Below, piece after piece: positions 35,167 to 44,247 of a stretch of 64,000 nt of DNA. The stretch comes from Streptomonospora salina (GTDB taxonomy: Bacteria; Actinomycetota; Actinomycetes; Streptosporangiales; Streptosporangiaceae), in contig NZ_JACHLY010000001.1 in the NCBI RefSeq assembly GCF_014204715.1, positions 2,697,001 to 2,761,000 of the forward strand, read 5' to 3'. Each line of letters begins with the position of its first letter. The first letter of the stretch is position 1. The notes under the pieces were generated by a model. The model saw only the letters and a program-made list of their open reading frames with translations, did not search any database and was not told where the DNA came from. The translations under genes and the position numbers were made by a program.

Positions 35167-35904
35167 CTACTGGACGAGCGCTTGGCCTTCGCCGATCCGC
35201 AAGGTGTCGGAGCTCGTGCGTGTCAGGGAATCGGTTCCCGACGCCCCGCCGCCTTGCCATTCGATCGACCAATGGACCGTGGCCGTGATCTCGTATTCCC
35301 CAGGGGCGGAGTAGCTGTGGCCGCAGTCGGGAGATGCCGAAGCGTCGGCGTCGCGCGTGTAGGGAGTTCCCGGGCCTGAGCAGGCGACGCTTGCTCCGTC
35401 GCCCATGTGCCAGGTCACCGACGTCGGCGTGGCGGTCGCCGTCACCGATACCGAGCCCGCCGTCGCGGTTCTGCTCACCGGAGACCAGCCGTCGTCCTCG
35501 ACCCACATCCACACCGGTGCACCGACGAGGCCCGTACCGGTCGGGGGAGCGAGCCCGACTTGGGGTAACGGCAGGTCCAGCTCCTCTATCGCTTGCCGAG
35601 CCACTTCGTCGGGAGACGGCTGGTCGCCCCCCGTGCTTGGCAGCCCGTCCGTAAAGAGGCAGTCCTCCGCCGGCGCTCCAGCGGTCTCCCGCTCGCATTC
35701 CGAGACAACCTCGGTGGTCCCGGATTCGTCGGCGGCCTGCTCAGAGTTCGGTGAATCGCCGGACTCCCCCGGATCGTCTGCAAGGATCCGGCACTCCCCC
35801 GTGATCTGCGAGCAGACGACTTCGGCGCTGGCGGGCGACGATGCCAGTGCAAGGACGAGTGTCGCCGTCGCACTCGTTGCCAGGACAGATCGCACCGTCA
35901 GCAT
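35167..35904 (-). CDS. Secreted protein with PKD-like domain, tad operon
   Basis: 245 residues. A classical signal peptide ends A-S-A at residue 27 (VLALASSPASA). The mature part has an acidic linker and a beta-rich C-terminal domain (VTWHMGDGASVACSG; HSYSAPGEYEITATVHWSIE) resembling a PKD/Ig-like fold, with four or five cysteines. It is the second gene of the operon and overlaps the lipoprotein stop by seven bases. It probably acts at the cell surface with the pilus. Similar secreted proteins accompany actinobacterial tad loci; the exact role is unknown. Confidence 0.65.
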   Translation of the reverse strand: MLTVRSVLATSATATLVLALASSPASAEVVCSQITGECRILADDPGESGDSPNSEQAADESGTTEVVSECERETAGAPAEDCLFTDGLPSTGGDQPSPDEVARQAIEELDLPLPQVGLAPPTGTGLVGAPVWMWVEDDGWSPVSRTATAGSVSVTATATPTSVTWHMGDGASVACSGPGTPYTRDADASASPDCGHSYSAPGEYEITATVHWSIEWQGGGASGTDSLTRTSSDTLRIGEGQALVQ

Positions 35905-36434
35905 GTGCGGTCCTCCTGGGGCCGCCACTCCACGAGTATCCACTCCGACTGCTCGCGTTCCGCCCGGATCTTGACCACGCGACGCGGGGACTTGTCAGCT
36001 CGGGGGACTTCTTCACCTGTTCCAGCGTCGACGAGCGTCCATCCCGTGTCGTCCCAGCAGTCCTCGATCACTGCAGACGGAGGGGTCGCCTCCTCGGAAA
36101 GTGCGACGACGGTCGGATCGCTCCCCGGCTCGCCGTGGTAGACGAGACCGTCGAACGCATCCAGGTCAGCCAGCAGAGCCTCTTGCGCCTGACCGGCTGT
36201 CAGACGCTTGATCTCGGGCCGCACGTCCTCCGGATCGCGTTCACCGGTCATCGCATCGACCCAGAGGGTTCTGACTTCTCCGTAGAGCTCTTCGATCTCG
36301 GTGGCCTTAACCGGGTCGATCTGCTCACGTGCGGCTTCGCCTGATTCGTCGCCCTGTTCGCCACTCATGCAGCCGCTGAGAAGCAACGCCGGGACGATCA
36401 CAAGCCCAGCCGTGCGGGTGAAGCCGCGCAGCAC
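35898..36434 (-). CDS. Lipoprotein, first gene of the tad operon
   Basis: 178 residues. The signal ends LLLSGC, a lipobox with Cys22. The mature part is acidic (EGEAAREQIDPVKATEIEE-type stretch) followed by an alpha/beta domain (SAVIEDCWDDTGWTLVDAGT; EWILVEWRPQ). It has the look of SnoaL/NTF2-like lipoproteins of actinomycete secretion loci. It should be anchored outside the membrane. It is the first gene of the minus-strand operon, divergent from the sigma-like gene. Confidence 0.7.
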   Translation of the reverse strand: MLRGFTRTAGLVIVPALLLSGCMSGEQGDESGEAAREQIDPVKATEIEELYGEVRTLWVDAMTGERDPEDVRPEIKRLTAGQAQEALLADLDAFDGLVYHGEPGSDPTVVALSEEATPPSAVIEDCWDDTGWTLVDAGTGEEVPRADKSPRRVVKIRAEREQSEWILVEWRPQEDRTC

Positions 36435-36804
36435 AGGACCTCCACGGTGTCGGGGCGGCCGGAGGGGCAGCCCATCGTGATGCGTTAGGGGCAGGCAGTG
36501 AGCATTCTAGAGATCGGACCTCAGGATCAAAACTGCCCAATCAGGTGAATAAGCCCACGAAAGCACTGTTATGCCAGGTGATCCGCTCATCCTGGGCTTG
36601 GATTCCATCTTTTGTAACGTTTCGGTCTCCGTGGCGATGGTGCGGTACTGACCAGCGAAAACGTTGCTGAATGATCTTCGGTCGGGATGCAGGCACCGAC
36701 GGCGGAAGGCTCGGTTTCGTGATCTAAGCGTGATGCCCGGCAGGCGAGTAGGGCTGTACCGCCTTCCGACGGTGGCTCGTGTCGCCGTTCCGGAAGGAGC
36801 CCCA
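36435..36804. promoter_or_regulatory. Divergent promoter region between the tad operon and the type IV secretion genes
   Basis: 370 bases separate the two divergent operons. An imperfect inverted repeat, AACGTTTCG (36616-36624) and CGAAAACGTT (36656-36665), lies near the middle, with one bulged base. It could be an operator controlling both directions. No confident sigma-70 promoter was identified. A long in-frame extension of the plus-strand gene reaches back to 36664 but lacks a ribosome site. Confidence 0.4.
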
Positions 36805-37590
36805 ATGGGTGCCGCCCCGATGTCTTCCACCGTTTTCACGCAGATCAACACCGAGTGGAGCCGCATGGTCGCTGATCCACGGATCGAGCGGACGGTCAGC
36901 GCTTGGGCCGATGCCGATGCGCGACTCCAACAGGCGCACGGCCTCAGCCAGATCGAAGAGTTCAGCCGCCGCACGATCGACGAGCGCACCGACGCTCTCT
37001 TTCGGGCCATTCTCGACATCGCCAACGGCGGGAGCGACGACGGCGAACTTGCCGGCCGCATCATCCTGCAACTGATGCTCGGCAGGGTGGTGGTCAACGC
37101 GACAGCACTACGCGGATGGGTCGGCGATCCCGACGAGCAGGCGCAGGCCGCCGTGGCTGCCATGTGGCAGACCATTCGCGAAACCCCTGCCGACCGGGAC
37201 CGCTACATCACCCCCTACCTCGCCTGGACCTCGCACAAGAAGGGCAAGGAGCTCGCGCAGAGCGGGGCGCGAGAGATTCCGGTCGCCGACGTCGGAGATC
37301 ACGAAAGCCTTTCCGGGCAGCAACCCCCGCTGAACCCTTCCGAGGAGTTGCTCAAGCTCGTGAGCTGGTCGGTAGCCGAGAAGATCCTCAGCGCCCCCGA
37401 GGCGGAACTCCTCTTGGAACGGTACGGAGCGCCGTCGCCTGGCCGCGCTACCTGGGTGAGCGTCGGCGACCCGGAGCCCATCGCCCAGCGACGAGGGATT
37501 TCGCCTGAGGCCATGCGCCAGCGCTGCAGCCGAACCGCCCGCAAGCTCAGCCAGGCTGCGGCCCGCTATATCGCGACGAACACCTTTTGA
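36805..37590 (+). CDS. Sigma-factor-like DNA-binding protein
   Basis: 261 residues. The ATG at 36805 has GGAAGGAG five bases upstream, so earlier in-frame starts are discounted. The C-terminal third has a sigma region-4-like arrangement: AEKILSAPEAELLLERY, then PIAQRRGISPEAMRQRCSRT, an HTH in the expected place. The N-terminal part is helical, without a clear region 2. It may direct polymerase to this gene block. It begins the plus-strand block that leads into the type IV secretion genes. Confidence 0.6.
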   Translation: MGAAPMSSTVFTQINTEWSRMVADPRIERTVSAWADADARLQQAHGLSQIEEFSRRTIDERTDALFRAILDIANGGSDDGELAGRIILQLMLGRVVVNATALRGWVGDPDEQAQAAVAAMWQTIRETPADRDRYITPYLAWTSHKKGKELAQSGAREIPVADVGDHESLSGQQPPLNPSEELLKLVSWSVAEKILSAPEAELLLERYGAPSPGRATWVSVGDPEPIAQRRGISPEAMRQRCSRTARKLSQAAARYIATNTF

Positions 37591-37659
37591 GGTGTCACAG
37601 ATCCGCTCGTGATCGTCCATCCCTTCGGTGCCCATCAACGACGCCTGAGGAGCGTGTTC

Positions 37660-37947
37660 ATGTATGACGACCGCAAACCCGAACCACAATGCGGTGCCCC
37701 CGAGCTCACGCCCGATGAACGCATCGTCGGAGCCGCCTACGCCCGCATGATTCCGCTGATCGAGGGTCTGCAACGAAATCCGATCAGCCGACACCTCTAC
37801 GCGGAGGTGGCGAACTACCTCGACTGCGAAGCGTGGGAGGCCGCTGACGCCTTCGAGCGCCTGCTCGACCTCGGCCCGCACCACCTCGCTGCCCGTCTGG
37901 ACCAACTCGGACCGGACTTGCTGACCGGCGAGGAGGACATGCCGTGA
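37660..37947 (+). CDS. Small hypothetical protein
   Basis: 95 residues from the ATG at 37660, with GAGGAG upstream; an earlier in-frame start at 37609 lacks one. It is mostly helical and acidic (DERIVGAAYARMIPLIEGLQ; AEVANYLDCEAWEAADAFER). Its stop overlaps the TcpC-like GTG by four bases, so the two are coupled. No membrane segment or known domain was seen. The context suggests a soluble accessory of the transfer system. Confidence 0.6.
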   Translation: MYDDRKPEPQCGAPELTPDERIVGAAYARMIPLIEGLQRNPISRHLYAEVANYLDCEAWEAADAFERLLDLGPHHLAARLDQLGPDLLTGEEDMP

Positions 37948-38885
37948 AGGCCCGGGACGCGAAGCCGTCGGCCGAGGCGAACTCCCCGTCGCCGGTCCAA
38001 GGATGGACCACGGTGAGCCACAGGGCTGTAGCGGCCAAGGCGGCACATGCGCTGTTGCTCGCAGCTTTGGCGTGCGGGCCTGCAGCCCTGCTGACGATGC
38101 TGTTCACCCCGGACCACGCGGACCAACCGTCGAAGACGGCGCCTCACACGGTCGGTGCAGCGGCTCTGGGACCCGCTGGATGGGCGGAGCGGGCGGTTGC
38201 GGCCTATATCGACGGTGACGTCGAAGCCGTGCGCGCAGCGTTTCCCACGGTGGCCGACGCGGAACTCCCCGCGCCGGCGGACGAAGCCGTCCCAATGCGG
38301 GTCAGCACCGTGGCGACAGACCCAAGCGCCGGAGATTACTGGGCCGTGACCGTGGCGGTCAGCGGACCGAGGGAAGGGCCGCAGACTCCGGCGACCCGCT
38401 ACTACTCCCTGGGAGTCGCCGCCAGCGGAGCCGGATGGGTGGCGACGGATTTCCCCAGTGAAGTGGCCGCTCCCGCAACTGGGCGGCCTCCGGAGCTGCC
38501 CTACGCCAGCCGCCCTCTGGCCGACGGCCATCCGGTGGCGCAGACCGTCCAGCAGTGGGCCGGCGCCTACTTGGCCGCTGACGGGGAACTGGCCCGCTAT
38601 CTCGCGCCGGGCTTCGATCAGACACCTGTTTCCCCCACGCCGTACAGCGCCGTGGACGAGGTGAAGGTCTTTCCCCTCGATGACGCAGGCGGACCCGACG
38701 GCGTGGGAAACGGAGGTGCGGCTGAAGTCCTCGCCCGTGTCCAGGCGGCCGGCAAGGACGACGGGCGCACGCACTCCGTCGTCTATGCCCTCGAGATCAC
38801 CGAACGCGGCGACCGATGGGAGGTGAGCGCTCTGCACCCGGCTCCCCGGGTGGACCCCGGTTCCGACTCGACCACCGATTCGTGA
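37944..38885 (+). CDS. TcpC/VirB8-like conjugal transfer protein
   Basis: 313 residues from a GTG overlapping the previous stop. One N-terminal membrane helix (AAHALLLAALACGPAALLTM) leads to two NTF2-like outer domains. Each starts with a helical AERAVAAYIDGDVEAVRAAF or VQQWAGAYLAADGELARYL pattern and ends in beta strands (TRYYSLGVAASGAGWVATDF; HSVVYALEITERGDRWEVSA). This is the TcpC/VirB8 architecture of Gram-positive conjugation channels. It is probably membrane-anchored and links the channel to the wall. Confidence 0.75.
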   Translation: MKARDAKPSAEANSPSPVQGWTTVSHRAVAAKAAHALLLAALACGPAALLTMLFTPDHADQPSKTAPHTVGAAALGPAGWAERAVAAYIDGDVEAVRAAFPTVADAELPAPADEAVPMRVSTVATDPSAGDYWAVTVAVSGPREGPQTPATRYYSLGVAASGAGWVATDFPSEVAAPATGRPPELPYASRPLADGHPVAQTVQQWAGAYLAADGELARYLAPGFDQTPVSPTPYSAVDEVKVFPLDDAGGPDGVGNGGAAEVLARVQAAGKDDGRTHSVVYALEITERGDRWEVSALHPAPRVDPGSDSTTDS

Positions 38886-38911
38886 AACCCGATGTGAGCG
38901 AAGGAGGACCC

Positions 38912-39187
38912 ATGCTCGGAGCGAGCGTGCTGGGCTGGTACGACCAGAAGCTGAGCCAGGTCACCGACCTGGTCACGCCCACACTGTGGCTGGTCGGCGC
39001 CTTTGTGGTGCTGATGGCCTACATCGCTTACCGGTCCTGGAAGAAGGCCGCGATCGCCGCGCTGGGGATGGCGATCGTGATCGCCATCGTCGACAACGTC
39101 ACGTCGCTGTCGTCGATGGTCGAAGGCGAGATCGCCGCTTCCACCGGGGCGGTTTCCTCTGAAAGCGCGGACGGTCGGCCCGCGTGA
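38912..39187 (+). CDS. Small two-helix membrane protein of the type IV channel
   Basis: 91 residues with AAGGAGG before the ATG. Two membrane helices are visible (VTPTLWLVGAFVVLMAYIAY; AAIAALGMAIVIAIVDNVTS). The size and position between TcpC and the PrgI-like gene fit the TcpD/VirB2-like position of Gram-positive systems, but the sequence alone does not prove which. Its stop overlaps the next GTG by four bases. Confidence 0.55.
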   Translation: MLGASVLGWYDQKLSQVTDLVTPTLWLVGAFVVLMAYIAYRSWKKAAIAALGMAIVIAIVDNVTSLSSMVEGEIAASTGAVSSESADGRPA

Positions 39188-39711
39188 GCGAACAGCACCC
39201 GTCCGACCGCCCTGCGGGGGCGGTCGGACGGTCCTACACCCGGGCTCGCCGCCATCCGTGGGTGATCGGCAAGATCCAAGGCTGGTCGATCCCGCTCGGA
39301 CCGTTCACAGCAACCCAGCTCGGTGTCCTGGTCGTGGGGCTTTACACCCTGGCCCACACCTTTCCGCTGTGGAGCAGGCTGGGCCCGCTTTCCGTAGTCG
39401 TGGTGGCGGCGCCGTTCGCCGCCACCTGGGCAGTGCGCCACGCCACCGTCGAAGGACGTGCCCCGCTGCGTGCCCTGGGCGGGTATATAGCCGCGCTCAG
39501 CGCTCCCCGACGCGGCTGGATGCACGGTCGACCGGTCTCCGAGCCGCGCCCCGAGCGGTTGCGAGGGGCGATCACCATCGCTCCGCCGTCGGCCAGGCCC
39601 AACCCGCGTCGACACCCCCGCGCGGTCGCCCATGCTCCGCGCTCCCACGCACTCCACAACCTGCTTTCCGATCTCGAACTCCCCTCTCCCGGATCCGAAC
39701 CGAAGGAGTGA
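39184..39711 (+). CDS. TcpE/PrgI-like membrane protein
   Basis: 175 residues from a GTG. Two hydrophobic helices (TATQLGVLVVGLYTLAHTF; LGPLSVVVVAAPFAATWAVR) follow a basic, aromatic head (RHPWVIGKIQGWSIPLGPFT), as in TcpE/PrgI proteins that sit before VirB4. A basic, Pro/Arg-rich tail of ~70 residues faces the cytosol. It ends one base before the VirB4 GTG. It should help assemble the channel. Confidence 0.65.
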   Translation: MSEQHPSDRPAGAVGRSYTRARRHPWVIGKIQGWSIPLGPFTATQLGVLVVGLYTLAHTFPLWSRLGPLSVVVVAAPFAATWAVRHATVEGRAPLRALGGYIAALSAPRRGWMHGRPVSEPRPERLRGAITIAPPSARPNPRRHPRAVAHAPRSHALHNLLSDLELPSPGSEPKE

Positions 39712-39712
39712 C

Positions 39713-42241
39713 GTGCAGGTCCCGATCCGCCACCTCACCGGCCACCTGGCCTGGACCGTCCACGGACACGTCTGGGCTATCTGGCGGGTGCACCCGGTCT
39801 CGTACCTCCACTCCAGCCCTCAGGCCAAGAGCGAACTGCACTCCGCGACGACCACGCTGCTCAAGCAGCTCAGCGGCGAGCCGATGCTGCTGAGCCTGTG
39901 TGCGAGCAGCGGCGCCGCCGACATCGTCGAGGCGATGATCGACGGCGTCGACCTCGATACACACCCGGAATGGGCGGAAGTAGCCGAGGCCTGCCTGGAC
40001 TGGCTGTGCGAACTGGACCTGACCGAGCGCACCCACTGGCTGCTGATGCCCCTGCCCGCTGAGAAACCGACTTTGGAACTCAAAGCCATCGCCGCCGCGG
40101 CGGCCGCGTCGCTGAGCAGGCTGCTCGGCTTCACTCCTCCAGTCCCCCATGAGCACGAAGTGCAGGGCTACCAGGCCAAGGCCGACCGCGTGGAGTCCCA
40201 GATGACGGGAGGTCCGGCCGTGCGGCCTGCCACGCCCGCGGAAGTGCTGTGGATGCTCGGCCACAGCGTCCATCGAGGTGTCGCCGGCCCGTTGCTGGCC
40301 GATGCGGAACAGGCGGATCCCGCGGTGGGCGCCTCCCGGGTGCGCGGCGGCCGGCTGCGCGGTCCAGCGCTGACCGGGCTCGGCCAGGTCCGGATCGTCG
40401 AGGGCGGCCTGCCCGACGGCAACAACGAGCAGTCGGGACGGAGTTCGCCGCTGCGTCGGCGGTGGTTGCAGGTGGAGTCCCCTGACGGGGTTTCCTACCA
40501 GGCGTTCCTCGCTCTGGCGGAGATGCCGTCCGTCTTCGCGTTCCCCGGGTCGGAGTGGTTGGCCGCCGTGGACGCGCTGCCGGTTCCGGTGGACTGGTGC
40601 AGTCGGCTGAGGATCGTCTCCAACACCGCGGCCGAGGCCGCCAGCCGCCGCAAGGCACGCGAGCTCAGCGCGCAGGTCGACGAGTACGACGGTGAGACGG
40701 CCGGCGTCCCCCAGGCACTGGTCGATGCCGCAGCCGATCTCGACGACGAACGCGGGCGTCTGCAGGCCAGTCGCACAGAGGTAGAGGTGCAGTCCAGCAC
40801 TGTGCTCTGCGTGTGGGGCGAGGATCCGCAGGAAGTCGAGCAGCGTGCTGAGGTCGTGCGTACCTCCATCGCAGCCGCCGAATACCAGGTGGTCCGCCCA
40901 ACTGGAGGACAGCGCCAGCTGTTCGAGGCGATGCTGCCCGGATCGCCGCTCCCCCACCTGCTGAAGGAGTTCACGCAATATCAACTGGCCGCCGACTACG
41001 CGATGGCGATGCCCTGGGCCTCCACCGCGCTGGGGGATGCGAACGGGGCTCTGCTGGGGATGAACCTGGACGGCGGCACCGCCCGACCGGTGCTGCTCGA
41101 TCTGGCCGGCGCTCCCCGCCAGGACGCGAGCGCCTCTATCGGAGCCGTGGGCGAACTCGGTGCAGGAAAGAGCGTCCTGCTGAAGGCGATCATCATCTCC
41201 CTGATCGACCGCGGCGGGCGCGTCATCGCCGTCGACCGCACGGCCATGGGCGAGTGGGGCCGCTTCGCCGCGGCCGCCGCGCCCGATCGGCACCAGCTCA
41301 TCCGCGCCGACGGTGGAGGCGACGACCTGTGCCTGGATCCGCTCCGGGTCTTCGCGCCCGAAATCGGGGCACGCTATGCCAAGTCGTATCTGACGCTGCA
41401 GCTCGGTGTACCGGCCATGTCCCCCGAAGGCCTGGCCATCGCCCAAGCCGTCGATCGCACCGCCGCCGCGGATCGGCCCCACATGAGCCGGGTGATCGAC
41501 GAACTCAAGCTGATCGCCGCCGAATACGCCGGAGACCGGGCCGATCAGATCAGCGAGACCGCCGACCTGCTCCGGGCGGTCGAGGCCGACGAGCTCGGCC
41601 GCATGGTCTTCGGCGACGGCCCGCCGCTGAACCTGGGCAGCGACTTCGCCGTATTCCAGACGGCCGGGCTGTCGCTGCCCAAAGCGGAGATCTTCGATTC
41701 GGCTTATCACATGGCCCGCCAGCCGCTGGAGACCCTCATCGGGCGTGCTGTGCTCTACCTTGTGGCCGCCGTCGCTCGTGAAGTCGCATTCTCCGATCCC
41801 GGTCAGTTCACCGCGGTCGCCCTGGACGAATGCCACTGGCTCACGAGCTCTACCGAGGGGCAGGACCTGGCCCTCGAACTGGTGCGCGACGGTCGCAAGC
41901 ACGGTGCCGGCGCCCTGTTGGGCTCCCACGACCCCGCCGACTTCGGCAGCGACGTCATCCGCGGCCTCCTGGCCAATCGCTTCCTGCTGCGCCATCGCGA
42001 CGCATCGCTCGCTGCGCACGGGCTGGAGTTCCTCGGCTTGGACCCCGCCGACCGCGGGCTCCTCGACCTGGTGACTACCGACCTCTCCCCGGTCAGCGAC
42101 CAGGCCCGCAAGGGTGAGGCGATCATGCTCGACACCCGCCGGCGCATCGGCCGCCTGAGCGTCACCGTTCCGCCGGTTCCGCGTATCACCGAGTCGATCT
42201 TCACCACCCCTGGACACCCGGCCACCCCTCCGCAGGAGTAG
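39713..42241 (+). CDS. VirB4-like conjugation ATPase
   Basis: 842 residues from a GTG with AAGGAG four bases upstream. Walker A is VGELGAGKSVLLKAI near residue 480. Walker B is FTAVALDECHWLTSS near residue 700, and RDGRKHGAGALLGSHDPADF follows. The ~450-residue N-terminal domain has the LTGHLAWTVHGHVWAIWRVH opening common in actinobacterial VirB4. It is the central ATPase of the type IV channel at the inner membrane. Confidence 0.85.
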   Translation: MQVPIRHLTGHLAWTVHGHVWAIWRVHPVSYLHSSPQAKSELHSATTTLLKQLSGEPMLLSLCASSGAADIVEAMIDGVDLDTHPEWAEVAEACLDWLCELDLTERTHWLLMPLPAEKPTLELKAIAAAAAASLSRLLGFTPPVPHEHEVQGYQAKADRVESQMTGGPAVRPATPAEVLWMLGHSVHRGVAGPLLADAEQADPAVGASRVRGGRLRGPALTGLGQVRIVEGGLPDGNNEQSGRSSPLRRRWLQVESPDGVSYQAFLALAEMPSVFAFPGSEWLAAVDALPVPVDWCSRLRIVSNTAAEAASRRKARELSAQVDEYDGETAGVPQALVDAAADLDDERGRLQASRTEVEVQSSTVLCVWGEDPQEVEQRAEVVRTSIAAAEYQVVRPTGGQRQLFEAMLPGSPLPHLLKEFTQYQLAADYAMAMPWASTALGDANGALLGMNLDGGTARPVLLDLAGAPRQDASASIGAVGELGAGKSVLLKAIIISLIDRGGRVIAVDRTAMGEWGRFAAAAAPDRHQLIRADGGGDDLCLDPLRVFAPEIGARYAKSYLTLQLGVPAMSPEGLAIAQAVDRTAAADRPHMSRVIDELKLIAAEYAGDRADQISETADLLRAVEADELGRMVFGDGPPLNLGSDFAVFQTAGLSLPKAEIFDSAYHMARQPLETLIGRAVLYLVAAVAREVAFSDPGQFTAVALDECHWLTSSTEGQDLALELVRDGRKHGAGALLGSHDPADFGSDVIRGLLANRFLLRHRDASLAAHGLEFLGLDPADRGLLDLVTTDLSPVSDQARKGEAIMLDTRRRIGRLSVTVPPVPRITESIFTTPGHPATPPQE

Positions 42242-42245
42242 ATCC

Positions 42246-44237
42246 ATGCCGCGCTGGAGACGCGGTCTGATCATGGCGGCACTGGCCGCCGTGCTGATCG
42301 CACTCGTTCCGGGTGTTGCCCATGCCGAGCCGGCGGCTGGGGAGGAACCGGATGGGCTCCTCGCCCCATTCACCCCGGACGACACCGACGGTGTACCTCT
42401 GGACCACTACGACATCACCGGCGACAGCGGCGGGATGACCGACTGGGACAGCAAGCTGCTGCTCTTCTTGTCCGACGCGGCGTTCGCCGCCACCCGCCTG
42501 GTGGTGGGCGCCTGCACATGGCTGCTCGAATGGGCTTTCGAGTTCGGCCCCGCCCAAGCGTTGGTCGAGCCCGCTCGCAAGCTCGCGGGCACCTATCAGA
42601 ACGACATCATCGACCGTCTGGGCCTGCCCTTCGTCACTATGACGTTGGGAGCGACCTGGTGCGGCCTCCTGATCATGCGCGGACGCGTCTCCCAAGGAGC
42701 AGGAGAACTCGCAGTCACCCTGCTGATCTCGGCGCTGGCGGTGACCGTGCTCGCCCGCCCCGCTGACCTGCTACTAGGCGAAGACGGGTTGCTGCTGCAC
42801 ACGCGCGACACCGCCATGGTGCTGACCTCGCTCGCAGTCTCCCAGGGCGAGTCGGCTTCGCCCGAGCCCGAGCAGGCGGCGGCCCCGCTAAGCGACGCAT
42901 TGGTCGACACCTTCGTGGTCCAGCCCCACCAAGCCCTCAACTACGGCAAAGTCGTCGAACAGGGGGACCCCTGCCGACCCGTCTACGAGGAACTCGTGGC
43001 CGAGGGCCCCTGGGGCGACGAGGACGAGCCGCGTGAACGGCTCACCGACGCCGGATGTCAGGCCATGGCCCAGTACAACGAGACCCCGACCGTCGACCGG
43101 CTCATGGGGGCCTACCTCCTGTTCGGCGCCGCGTTCATCGTCGCTCTCCTGGTGATGCTGCTGGTCTGTACCCTGCTCAGTTGCGTCATGGCCATGGCCG
43201 TCTACGTCGTCCTGTGCCCGTTCGCGCTGGTGGCAGCACTCTTGCCCGGCGGAGGACGCCAAGTGCTGTGGCGCTGGCTGGGCGCCGTGGTCAAAGTACT
43301 GCTCTCCATCATCGCCGTATGCGTCTTCATCGCGATCTTCACCGTCGGAATCCGCGCGATGCTCACCGCCAGCGGCGAGCTTCCGCTCGTCGGGCGATTC
43401 ACTCTGGTCGACATTGCCGCATTGGGCGGCCTGGTGTTCCACCGCAAGCTGATCAAGATCAGCGAAACCGCCGGCCGGGGGCTGTCGCGGAAACTGGAGA
43501 GAGCCCGCTGGGGCGGCACCCGAGGCCGGGGATGGATGGGCTTCGGAAGCGCACCCACGGTCGGCTCGATGGCCGGTGACGCGCGCCGGGAGGTACGCCG
43601 CGTGACGACGCCGGTCCGCAAAGCCGGGCGTACCGCGGGCAAGGCATGGGCCGGATCGCCGCAAGCAAGAGCGAAGGCCGGAAGGAAACTCGGCCCCGAT
43701 GCCGGACGTCTGCAGCGGCGACTCTCGCAGTCGCGCGGTGGGCGGGTCACTATGGGCACCGCGAAAGTGGCCGGTACGGCGGCCAAGGTCGCCTTCGGCG
43801 CGACCGTGGGCGCACCGGTCGCGCTGCCCAAGGCGGCGGTCACAGCCAAGACCGCGGCCAAGGCCCGCTCGGCTATGACCAAGGCCAAGCTCGCCACGCA
43901 CACCGCTAGTGCCGTGAGCAGCGGAAAGACCCTCGTGGACGCGTGGGCCTCGGCTCCGCCGGCAAGGACGATCCGCAGCGCCCGCGCCGCCGATTCCGAC
44001 GCGACGCGTACCCGCGACATCCTCTCCCAACGCCGCCCCGCACCGCGGATCAGCACCGCGACCCCCGCAGCCGAAACCGTCGATGCGCCTTCGGGAGCGG
44101 AGACGGATACGTCGGCACACGCTTCGGATGCGGGTGGCCAGGAGTCCGGTGCACAAGAGCAGGCAGCTGTCTCGGCCGAGCGCCTGCGCGACCACATACG
44201 CAAGCGCCAGCGGTCCCGGCGGCCCGGTGGAAGGTAG
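42246..44237 (+). CDS. VirB6/TrbL-like polytopic membrane protein
   Basis: 663 residues. A signal peptide (LIMAALAAVLIALVPGVAHA) is followed by about seven membrane helices between residues 80 and 400 (for example AYLLFGAAFIVALLVMLLVC; CVMAMAVYVVLCPFALVAAL; SIIAVCVFIAIFTVGIRAM). The C-terminal ~250 residues are Lys/Arg/Ala-rich and probably cytosolic. Size and topology fit the VirB6/TrbL channel component of Gram-positive systems. It starts four bases after virB4. Confidence 0.75.
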   Translation: MPRWRRGLIMAALAAVLIALVPGVAHAEPAAGEEPDGLLAPFTPDDTDGVPLDHYDITGDSGGMTDWDSKLLLFLSDAAFAATRLVVGACTWLLEWAFEFGPAQALVEPARKLAGTYQNDIIDRLGLPFVTMTLGATWCGLLIMRGRVSQGAGELAVTLLISALAVTVLARPADLLLGEDGLLLHTRDTAMVLTSLAVSQGESASPEPEQAAAPLSDALVDTFVVQPHQALNYGKVVEQGDPCRPVYEELVAEGPWGDEDEPRERLTDAGCQAMAQYNETPTVDRLMGAYLLFGAAFIVALLVMLLVCTLLSCVMAMAVYVVLCPFALVAALLPGGGRQVLWRWLGAVVKVLLSIIAVCVFIAIFTVGIRAMLTASGELPLVGRFTLVDIAALGGLVFHRKLIKISETAGRGLSRKLERARWGGTRGRGWMGFGSAPTVGSMAGDARREVRRVTTPVRKAGRTAGKAWAGSPQARAKAGRKLGPDAGRLQRRLSQSRGGRVTMGTAKVAGTAAKVAFGATVGAPVALPKAAVTAKTAAKARSAMTKAKLATHTASAVSSGKTLVDAWASAPPARTIRSARAADSDATRTRDILSQRRPAPRISTATPAAETVDAPSGAETDTSAHASDAGGQESGAQEQAAVSAERLRDHIRKRQRSRRPGGR

Positions 44238-44247
44238 GTGAGCGGCG

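Noticed and set aside
39572-42385. A 937-codon minus-strand frame opposite the VirB4 gene
   Set aside because: It lies antisense to a clear ATPase with Walker motifs and has the Gly/Arg/Gln composition of a GC-rich shadow.
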